This document shows, piece by piece, positions 1 to 4,327 of a stretch of 5,217 bases of DNA. This stretch comes from Trichodesmium sp. MAG_R04 (GTDB taxonomy: Bacteria > Cyanobacteriota > Cyanobacteriia > Cyanobacteriales > Microcoleaceae). The position numbers and the translations under genes are program-made. The stretch is taken from NCBI GenBank assembly GCA_023356515.1, contig JAKQYG010000311.1, positions 1 through 5,217 on the forward strand, in the 5' to 3' direction. Position 1 is the first letter of the stretch; every line of letters begins with the position of its first letter. The notes under the pieces are model-generated. The model was not told the DNA's origin, made no database searches, and saw only the letters and a program-made list of their open reading frames with translations.

Positions 1-188
1 CCCACCTCTTCTATTCCACCACTTATAGCCTCTTCAATAATTATTTGAATTATTGGTTTAGCTCTGCCATCTTTGTCTATTATGGGAAATAGTTCTTTTT
101 TCACAACTTTAGTAACTGGGAACATCCTTGTACCGAAACCTGCCGCTGGAATTACTGCTTTTCTTACTTGAGCTGTTGTTTCTGTCAT
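1..188 (-). CDS. GalU-like sugar-phosphate nucleotidyltransferase, N-terminal part (partial)
   Basis: The gene starts with ATG at 188-186 and runs off the left edge, so 62 residues are visible. The N-terminus carries the nucleotide-binding signature of sugar nucleotidyltransferases: AVIPAAGFGTRMFPVTK at residues 11-27 fits the G-x-G-T-R-x-x-P-x-T-K loop, followed by KKELFPIID at 30-38 and a helix ending GGIEEV. Enzymes of this family join a sugar-1-phosphate to an NTP in the cytosol, giving for example UDP-glucose for envelope polysaccharides. The order of motifs (K-E-L-F-P-I-I-D-K-D-G-x-A-K-P) is closest in my reading to UTP-glucose-1-phosphate uridylyltransferase, but the sugar and nucleotide cannot be fixed from this fragment. 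It is well separated from the minus-strand cluster upstream (727 bases) and is probably transcribed on its own. No strong ribosome binding site is visible, only an AAAAAGAT stretch just before the ATG. Confidence 0.85.
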   Translation of the reverse strand, partial: MTETTAQVRKAVIPAAGFGTRMFPVTKVVKKELFPIIDKDGRAKPIIQIIIEEAISGGIEEV

Positions 189-561
189 ATCTTTTTGATT
201 TTTTGCTTAACTAATAAATAAAAATTAGTAAAAGAGAGATTTTTAAACTTGTATAAATTTAATTTTTAAAAAACTTTGTTTAGTGTTATCTGCTATTTCT
301 GCAAGCTATATTTTTTTTCATTTTAGCGCAAAATATGTATTTTTTCAAAGGAAAATTATCATCAATTATTGACTTAATCAAGATTTTTATGATAATTTAA
401 TTATGGAATCTAATGATAAATATTTATAAATATTTATTATTGGAGTGGGAACAAAGATTTTGATATTGGAGTAAGCTATCAGCTAGAAGGAAAAATTAGC
501 CTCCAAGAAGAATTGCAGCGCTTTTCAAATTGATGAACTACATCGCCATAACCAAAACCTT

Positions 562-617
562 GTAGGAACGTTGCATAACAAAAATGCGTTTCATGTCGCG
601 TAGCGAAACGTCACTAC
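562..617. repeat. Imperfect palindromic intergenic repeat
   Basis: The outer arms GTAGGAACGTT (562-572) and AACGTCACTAC (607-617) are complementary at 9 of 11 positions. Inside them CGTTTC (587-592) and GAAACG (605-610) form a second, perfect 6-base arm pair; it overlaps part of the right outer arm, so the two foldings are alternatives. The size and the GTAG...ACGT...CTAC ends resemble the short palindromic interspersed elements common in Nostoc-type genomes. The family assignment is from memory and not checked. Confidence 0.45.
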
Positions 618-669
618 TGTGGTCTACTGAAATGAAAATTGCTATAAAAGTCTGACACCGAAAAGAGGA

Positions 670-743
670 TCAGCTCAACTTAGTAATTTATTACTTTCAT
701 GGAGCTTTTGCACACCATTAATAAGGAAAAGCGCTTGAGCTGA
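670..743. repeat. Nine-base inverted repeat enclosing a small hairpin
   Basis: TCAGCTCAA at 670-678 is the exact reverse complement of TTGAGCTGA at 735-743. Between them AGTAA TTTA TTACT (682-695) forms a small hairpin. The 56-base spacing makes it a weak structure by itself. It could be the ends of a very small degraded mobile element, but I see no target duplication. Confidence 0.3.
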
Positions 744-838
744 CTGCTAATAGCTGAATGTTTACAATTTTACCAGATCATTAATTGTAGATAATGTCAA
801 ACGGGTATTAACCCCAGTATAGATATAAACTAAGCAGA

Positions 839-878
839 AGGGTTGACATATTTAAGATTTTTGAAGAATATCAACCCT
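839..878 (-). terminator. Possible terminator hairpin after the E2 cluster
   Basis: AGGGTTGA (839-846) and TCAACCCT (871-878) form a perfect 8-base stem with a 24-base loop. It lies 38 bases past the stop codon of the last minus-strand gene. Read on the minus strand the stem is followed by TTCTGCTTAGTTTATA, which is T-rich but has no unbroken T run, and the loop is long for an intrinsic terminator. The call therefore rests mainly on position. Confidence 0.35.
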
Positions 879-885
879 AGTGAGT

Positions 886-925
886 GGTAGAGCGATCGCT
901 AGTATTGATATTAATTCACTCTACC
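886..925 (-). repeat. Inverted repeat spanning the stop of the last cluster gene
   Basis: GGTAGAG (886-892) pairs with CTCTACC (919-925), a 7-base stem whose second arm holds the last two codons before the TGA of the 42-residue gene. It might protect the 3' end of the mRNA or act with the hairpin at 839-878. The HIP1 octamer lies in its loop and overlaps the end of the first arm. Confidence 0.3.
892..899. other. HIP1 octamer GCGATCGC
   Basis: This is an exact copy of the highly iterated cyanobacterial palindrome, and it supports a cyanobacterial origin. It lies 16 bases past the stop of the last gene in the cluster. With the preceding GA it makes a 10-base direct repeat with the copy at 4336-4345. 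Confidence 0.9.
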
Positions 926-1044
926 CAATTAATATTTCCTAGCCCTTCTACTACTTGAGTATCTTCCCATTGAACTTGTGATAGAGGATCTAGTTTCGCT
1001 TCAAGACCTACTAACATTTTAGTAAATTTAACAGAAACTCTCAT
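916..1044 (-). CDS. 42-residue protein with two W-x-[DE] motifs, last gene of the E2 cluster
   Basis: ATG at 1044-1042 to TGA at 918-916 encodes 42 residues, beginning MRVSVKFTKMLVGLEAKLD and ending NINWVE. It starts 28 bases after the stop of the 177-residue RING-like gene on the same strand, so it is probably cotranscribed. No strong ribosome binding site is seen, as for most genes here. Its function is unknown. The best evidence that it is real is that residues 23-42 align without gaps to residues 53-72 of the neighbouring RING-like protein, with 8 of 20 identical: Q, W, D, V, I, W, V, E. It therefore carries the two-tryptophan segment found in that protein's linker, without the zinc domain or a membrane helix. 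It is much shorter than a ubiquitin-like modifier (about 75 residues) and has no C-terminal GG, so I do not call it a modifier. An adaptor or decoy for the motif's partner is possible. Confidence 0.65.
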   Translation of the reverse strand: MRVSVKFTKMLVGLEAKLDPLSQVQWEDTQVVEGLGNINWVE

Positions 1045-1072
1045 TTGTTAGAATATATTTATCTTGTAGGTT

Positions 1073-1606
1073 TTACTGGTCTATCCGATTTCTGATAATG
1101 TTATTCCACTCAAGGGGGAACGGCAAAGTATACTGTCTGATATGGGCATTACTACAATCTCGGCATTTGCGCTCCATTTCTATCCAGCTATCTTCGTGGT
1201 ATGCTAGTCGGCAGCGACGACAAAAATAAACGGTTTCTCCTGGACTGAAAATGTCCTGGGTTAAAGGGTCTTTAGATCCTATTACAGTTGTTAATATGTT
1301 GTTTAGATCGTCAGGGACATTTTGATTGAAAAAGTTTTCATCTATGACAGTTTCAGGTTTGTTAATACTTCTAGTAGTGTTAACATCAATTTCTACCCAT
1401 CCAATTTGGTTTGTTTGTTGAGGAACATTGATATCTCTCCATTGAATTCCGCTTGACTCTGGGTAAGAGCGCCTATTTAAATTTGAAGTTGATGTTCGGG
1501 AGTTTGTGTTTGGTGGTGATGGAGGAAATCTAGACCTACGGTAAAAAAATATGCCAATAACTGTAAAAGCAATTACTACTAACCCTATTAAAACTAACCA
1601 TTCCAT
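1073..1606 (-). CDS. Membrane-anchored RING-like protein, 177 aa (candidate E3 ligase)
   Basis: Starts at ATG 1606-1604. Residues 3-22 form one membrane helix followed by RRSR, which by the positive-inside rule puts the rest in the cytosol. A low-complexity linker of about 25-95, rich in S, P, N and R, carries two tryptophan motifs (IQWRDI 54-59, IGWVEI 68-73). The C-terminal domain from VPDDL (97) onward is RING-like: DPLT (113-116), GETV, CRRC (Cys129, Cys132), AYHEDSW (His137, Ser140), CRDC (Cys148, Cys151). In a cross-brace RING, pairs 1 and 3 bind one zinc and pairs 2 and 4 the other. Here pair 1 is DPLT instead of CPxC and pair 3 has Ser where Cys is usual, so only site 2 appears intact, similar in logic to a U-box. 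A third motif, LEWNNI, lies at 165-170. Next to an E2, the likely role is an E3 that brings charged E2 to membrane substrates; this is inferred from context. It is paralogous to the protein encoded just upstream. Confidence 0.85.
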   Translation of the reverse strand: MEWLVLIGLVVIAFTVIGIFFYRRSRFPPSPPNTNSRTSTSNLNRRSYPESSGIQWRDINVPQQTNQIGWVEIDVNTTRSINKPETVIDENFFNQNVPDDLNNILTTVIGSKDPLTQDIFSPGETVYFCRRCRLAYHEDSWIEMERKCRDCSNAHIRQYTLPFPLEWNNIIRNRIDQ

Positions 1607-1658
1607 ATTAAGTATTGCTTGATTTTCAGTTATCTAGATGGTCATTCTAGTGTATATA

Positions 1659-2261
1659 TCATTCTTTCAAGTCCTTCCATTGAATTAAATTATTTGTCCT
1701 GTTTTTTGGTATTTGTATTGGACTTGGCAATATGTAATCTCGAGTGTTTCTATTATGTCCACACACCATACATATACTCCCTATTTCCTGCCAACTATCT
1801 TCATGGTATGCGAGTCGGTGAGTGTGACAGAGATAAACTTTTTCTCCTGACCTAAATGTTTCTTGAGTTACAGGATCTTTAATTTCTCCTTGACTCAGAG
1901 ATTGGAGGATGTTATATAGATCGTCAGGTACCTTCTCAAGGTTCTTGGAAACAGTCTGAGAGGAAGGGGAAGGTCTTCTAGATTCTCTAACAATTACAAT
2001 AGACCAGAACCACATAAATAAAGCAGCTAATATCCAAAATCCCTCATGTACAAATCCGAGAAGAAAAAAAATACAAACAGGTACCTTCTCAAGGTTCTTG
2101 GAAACAGTCTGGGAGGAAGGGGAAGGTCTACTAGAAGCTGTAAAATAAGCTATAACAATAGACCCGGACCACAGAAATAAAACAGTTAATACCCAAAATC
2201 CAAAATGTGCATATCCGAGAATAACCAAAGTACAAAAAATCAAAAATAAAAAACATCCCAT
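1659..2261 (-). CDS. Polytopic membrane RING-like protein, 200 aa (candidate E3 ligase)
   Basis: Starts at ATG 2261-2259, 27 bases after the stop of the 273-residue gene. The first 94 residues are very hydrophobic and made of two copies of one unit: a membrane hairpin containing GFW (21-23, 74-76) and SIVI (34-37, 87-90), then the linker RPSPSSQTVSKNLEKVP (45-61, 96-112). The C-terminal domain matches the 177-residue protein: VPDDLYNIL, DPVT (129-132), SGEKVYLC, CHTH (Cys145, His148), AYHEDSW (His153, Ser156), CMVC (Cys164, Cys167). As in its paralogue, the first zinc pair is replaced by DPVT and pair 3 has lost its Cys, while Cys145, His148, Cys164 and Cys167 can form one zinc site. The protein ends with a tryptophan motif, IQWKDL (193-198), near the C-terminus. 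It is probably a membrane-embedded E3 partner of the E2. The extra hairpin suggests a different membrane location or substrate from its paralogue. Confidence 0.85.
   Translation of the reverse strand: MGCFLFLIFCTLVILGYAHFGFWVLTVLFLWSGSIVIAYFTASSRPSPSSQTVSKNLEKVPVCIFFLLGFVHEGFWILAALFMWFWSIVIVRESRRPSPSSQTVSKNLEKVPDDLYNILQSLSQGEIKDPVTQETFRSGEKVYLCHTHRLAYHEDSWQEIGSICMVCGHNRNTRDYILPSPIQIPKNRTNNLIQWKDLKE
1925..2237. repeat. Tandem duplication of about 153 bp inside the RING-like gene
   Basis: The segments 1925-1982 and 2078-2135 match at 56 of 58 bases and are offset by 153 bases (51 codons). The adjoining membrane-helix parts (1983-2077 and 2136 to about 2237) are also alike but more diverged, with a two-codon indel. 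The linker half is nearly identical while the helix half has drifted, so either gene conversion keeps the linker uniform or the helices evolved faster. The duplication doubled the membrane hairpin and kept the frame. Confidence 0.9.
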
Positions 2262-2288
2262 GATAGAAACTCAATCCTCTTAATGTCT

Positions 2289-3110
2289 TTATCTAAGTAT
2301 TTTCCTAACTTTTATTCTCTTTTCATTACCTTCACTATCCTCGTAGATAAGGCGATGTGGAATATTAACTACGTCGCGCACTACTCTTTGTTGAACAGAA
2401 TAATTTTTAGGTGGATAACTAGAGGAAATAAGAACTAATACTGCTTTGTCATTACTTATATTGCCCAAATTTTCTTTTATTGGTTCGAGTTTGCTAGAAA
2501 TCATCCTACGTGGAATCGTGTCTGGAACTATAACAGAATCAATTAGTTCAATTTCCTTATACTTATCCTTGAGAGAGACTCTCTTGATCTCTAAGGTAAC
2601 ATTTTTGGCTATAGAATTACCATCATGCCGAATAATTAGCAAAATTATTTCGTCTCCACCACCAATTTCAGTTTTTGGCGTTATAACACCAATTTCAGTT
2701 TTTGGCTTTATAATTGGAGAGTATAAAACATTCTGATTAGCTTCTAACGTCCTGTAGGCAGCAAGAGGCATTCTTATGTACTTAGCATTAAACTCATAAT
2801 TACCGTCAGTAGGAGCATCAGAATACCCCCAATTTTCACTCGCTTCTTGTCTTTTAGCCAAATAACCAGAATTATTTGGGTTAGGTTGACTGATAGCATT
2901 ATTAAATGCAGCTTTTAACAGAGGGTCTAGAATAACTCCTACCATCAAAATTAACAAAAGGCCCACCCCTAAATACAATAAAAAGCTACTGCTCTTTCTT
3001 CGATTTGGCAATGGCTCAGAATTTGGCGGCTCATCGTACTTATTTGTTTCCTCTTCTTGTGAATACTCAATCCTTGGATCTGGATCTTTATCTTCTGGAT
3101 CGGAGAACAC
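2289..3110 (-). CDS. Single-pass membrane protein with Ig-like C-terminal part, 273 aa
   Basis: I do not recognise the family. The start is GTG at 3110-3108, 27 bases after the JAB stop; the first internal Met (56) is inside the membrane helix, so GTG is preferred. A GGTGGAG (minus strand of 3125-3131) lies 14 bases upstream, rather far for a ribosome binding site. Residues 1-36 are acidic and probably disordered. RRK (37-39) precedes one membrane helix (about 43-61), which predicts N-terminus inside and C-terminus outside. The outer part (62-273) includes IILLIIRHDGNSIAKNVTLEI (residues 155-175), a strand-turn-strand pattern (NDG-x-x-A-x-N-V) typical of Ig-like or CARDB-like beta sandwiches; this is a resemblance, not a match. 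A 9-residue tandem repeat, PKTEIG-containing, lies at about 134-151. It lacks the tryptophan motif of its neighbours. Possible roles are sensor, scaffold or substrate of the conjugation enzymes encoded around it. Confidence 0.75.
   Translation of the reverse strand: MFSDPEDKDPDPRIEYSQEEETNKYDEPPNSEPLPNRRKSSSFLLYLGVGLLLILMVGVILDPLLKAAFNNAISQPNPNNSGYLAKRQEASENWGYSDAPTDGNYEFNAKYIRMPLAAYRTLEANQNVLYSPIIKPKTEIGVITPKTEIGGGDEIILLIIRHDGNSIAKNVTLEIKRVSLKDKYKEIELIDSVIVPDTIPRRMISSKLEPIKENLGNISNDKAVLVLISSSYPPKNYSVQQRVVRDVVNIPHRLIYEDSEGNEKRIKVRKILR
2660..2713. repeat. 27-bp tandem repeat, two copies, in frame
   Basis: Bases 2660-2686 and 2687-2713 match at 26 of 27 positions; the one change is g/t at copy position 21. 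The unit is nine codons, giving the repeated peptide PKTEIG in the 273-residue membrane protein. The near-identity suggests a recent slip or duplication. Copy number may vary between strains. Confidence 0.9.
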
Positions 3111-3137
3111 AATATTTTCTGTATCTCCACCGCCAAA

Positions 3138-3722
3138 TTAAACTACATTAACCCGTCTTGCGTTTGCCCCCAGAAAGTAAGCAATGTCATCCCGTACAGG
3201 ATCGTAAACAATTGAAACACACCAAGGGTGGTAAAAAAATGCTCTTTGTGTATTCATATCTGTACCTGACATGAAAACTCCAAGATTGGGATGAGAGTGA
3301 TACCAACCTACAATGTTTTCTTGGGGGTGGGTGATTTTAGCATAATCCATAATCCCTTGCCAAGAAGCAGATGTAAACTCTAGATGTGCTCCCGTGCCAA
3401 TAGTTGATGGAGCTGCCACTGCTGATTTAATCTCTACATAGACCGTATACTGGGGATCTACATAAGCATTACCAAAAAGAATGCCACCTTGTTCTACCGT
3501 TATGTTTGAACACAAATGCTCTCTTAGATTTTGGAGAGCAATTTCTGTGATATATACTCTTTCTTTTTTAGTATTTGTAATCCCTCGTTCAGATTTAAAA
3601 TCTTTGATTAATTTTCGTATGGGTTTGTAAACATCTTCACTCTCAACCCAGACAATTTTGTTTGGTTCTGAATTTTGATTAGATGATGAGTTATCTTGAT
3701 CGATAGGAGGTAAATCTACCAT
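3138..3722 (-). CDS. JAB/JAMM metallopeptidase, 194 aa (deubiquitinase-like)
   Basis: Starts at ATG 3722-3720 with a clear ribosome binding site, GAGGA about 8 bases upstream. The domain begins near residue 55 (RVYITEIALQNL) and has all JAMM zinc-site elements: Glu77 in VEQGGILFG, His142 and His144 in GWYHSHP, Ser152 and Asp155 in MSGTD. The segment HPWCVSIVYDPVRDDIAYF (165-183) is the usual strand pair after the active site. Enzymes of this family are zinc isopeptidases or peptidases that cut ubiquitin-like modifiers from targets or trim modifier precursors. With an E2 as upstream neighbour it is most likely the deconjugating enzyme of this system. The N-terminal 50 residues are not part of the fold; they are low complexity and contain the tryptophan motif IVWVESED (23-30). 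The gap to the membrane protein gene is only 27 bases, so the two are probably cotranscribed. Confidence 0.92.
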   Translation of the reverse strand: MVDLPPIDQDNSSSNQNSEPNKIVWVESEDVYKPIRKLIKDFKSERGITNTKKERVYITEIALQNLREHLCSNITVEQGGILFGNAYVDPQYTVYVEIKSAVAAPSTIGTGAHLEFTSASWQGIMDYAKITHPQENIVGWYHSHPNLGVFMSGTDMNTQRAFFYHPWCVSIVYDPVRDDIAYFLGANARRVNVV

Positions 3723-3736
3723 GGCTGTTTCCTCAA
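3712..3736 (-). promoter_or_regulatory. Ribosome binding site of the JAB gene
   Basis: On the minus strand the sequence before the ATG reads TTGAGGAAACAGCCATG. The GAGGA core with an 8-base spacer is the only strong Shine-Dalgarno site in the cluster. It suggests that JAB, and not only the E2, is a main translation entry point. Confidence 0.7.
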
Positions 3737-3771
3737 TAGGTTTAGTGTATAAACGAAATGCTAAGTTGGTG

Positions 3772-3844
3772 GGAAATCCTAACTGTCCTATTATTGATAG
3801 TTCTCAAGTATAGGATTTCCTGAGTCAAATCAGTTCTAAATCCT
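3772..3844 (-). repeat. Structured E2-JAB intergenic segment with overlapping inverted repeats
   Basis: The E2-JAB gap is 134 bases, much longer than the 27-52 base gaps elsewhere in the cluster. GGAAATCCTA (3772-3781) is the exact reverse complement of TAGGATTTCC (3811-3820). The loop contains a second hairpin, AACTGTC (3781-3787) with GATAGTT (3796-3802), one G-T pair. The AGGATTT of the outer arm can instead pair with AAATCCT at 3838-3844, helped by CTGA/TCAG inside. Two mutually exclusive folds are therefore possible. There is no T run, so a simple terminator is unlikely. An mRNA processing or stability element, or a small palindromic insertion, would fit. Confidence 0.5.
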
Positions 3845-3856
3845 GTTAATTATTAC

Positions 3857-4327
3857 TTAAATGTCATCCCAGACAATCTGAGACTTAAAGGTTTGAGAGC
3901 CAACAGGAAAAAGTGACATATTCTTCGCTGCCCAACTTTTTGCCCCAGAATTAGCTGGACTGTTTAAATTAAGCACATCTTTTGAATACTGAATGATCTT
4001 GCCAATTCTGATAACCAGTTGAGGCAATGTCTCTGCCATTGTCCAATAATCACCTAAGCAAACATCTTGGTTTTGCCAGACATTAGGGTGGAAAATGGGA
4101 GTCAAAAATTTAGCACTGGGTTTTTCTCTAGGATATTTATTGCCAAGGGAAATTTCAACGCGATGGGTGCTGCGGAACACAGGTTTATTTTCCTGCAATT
4201 TTTCAATACCTCGGCAACGATAGTCAATCACATATTGATACGGAGGATTTCCGCGAGTTGAAGCAATTCTTATAGAACCGCCTGCATTACCAACAAGCTC
4301 TAATAAGACTTGATACTCATTTCGCAA
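3857..4327 (-). CDS. E2 ubiquitin-conjugating-like enzyme, 156 aa
   Basis: This is a full-length UBC fold. The N-terminal helix is RNEYQVLLELVG (2-13). The beta strands run through YPREKPSAKFLTPIF to the HPN motif (His80-Pro81-Asn82). The catalytic Cys90 lies in QDVCLGDYW, followed by the helix TLPQLVIRIGKIIQ and LNSPAN (121-126). E2 enzymes take an activated ubiquitin-like protein from an E1 as a thioester on this Cys and pass it to lysines, often with an E3. HPN, often degenerate in bacterial E2s, is canonical here. The start is TTG at 4327-4325, the only plausible start: no in-frame ATG or GTG lies near it, and the frame is open 12 codons further, to the TAA at 4366-4364, without an ATG. 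A GGAGG lies 17 bases upstream, too far to be sure. The C-terminus ends in the tryptophan motif IVWDDI (151-156). No promoter is visible, since the upstream DNA codes for the NB-ARC protein on the other strand. Confidence 0.92.
   Translation of the reverse strand: MRNEYQVLLELVGNAGGSIRIASTRGNPPYQYVIDYRCRGIEKLQENKPVFRSTHRVEISLGNKYPREKPSAKFLTPIFHPNVWQNQDVCLGDYWTMAETLPQLVIRIGKIIQYSKDVLNLNSPANSGAKSWAAKNMSLFPVGSQTFKSQIVWDDI

Larger units (their letters stand above)
189..915. other. Long intergenic region with repeats, no convincing gene
   Basis: About 730 bases lie between the nucleotidyltransferase and the last gene of the E2 cluster. Bases 189-440 are very AT-rich and should contain the nucleotidyltransferase promoter, but I see no clear -35/-10 pair. 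Bases 420-530 hold an open plus-strand stretch without a normal start codon that reads into YQLEGKISLQEELQRFSN and a stop; it could be a gene relic and I do not recognise it. Bases 540-745 hold palindromic repeat structures listed separately, and 839-925 hold two hairpins near the end of the cluster. The string GCTGACTGCTAATAGCTGAA at 739-758 resembles AGCTGA-rich intergenic filler often seen in cyanobacterial genomes. Confidence 0.6.

Noticed and set aside
420..533. Open stretch reading WSGNKDFDIG... to LQRFSN and a stop
   Set aside because: It has no usual start codon and no recognised similarity. It is too short to call more than a possible relic.
562..743. CRISPR array or insertion sequence in the intergenic region
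   Set aside because: No regularly spaced direct repeats are present, and no transposase fragment can be recognised in any frame.
843..871. TTGACA with GAATAT 17 bases on, plus strand, resembling a promoter
   Set aside because: The -10 match is poor, the sequence is largely the arms of the 839-878 hairpin, and no plus-strand gene follows.
916..1044. 42-residue protein as the ubiquitin-like modifier of the system
   Set aside because: The MRVSVKF start recalls the first strand of ubiquitin, but the length is about half of a beta-grasp domain and there is no C-terminal glycine pair.
1619..1855. Plus-strand open frame of 78 codons
   Set aside because: It lies antisense to the well-supported 200-residue RING-like gene, and its sequence shows no family features.
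2446..2736. Plus-strand open frame of 96 codons
   Set aside because: It is antisense to the 273-residue membrane protein gene. Its repeated ISVFG segments only reflect the 27-base tandem repeat.
4067..4261. Plus-strand open frame of 64 codons
   Set aside because: It is antisense to the conserved core of the E2. It also does not encode the missing GRxxEL lead-in of the NB-ARC gene, which I looked for here.
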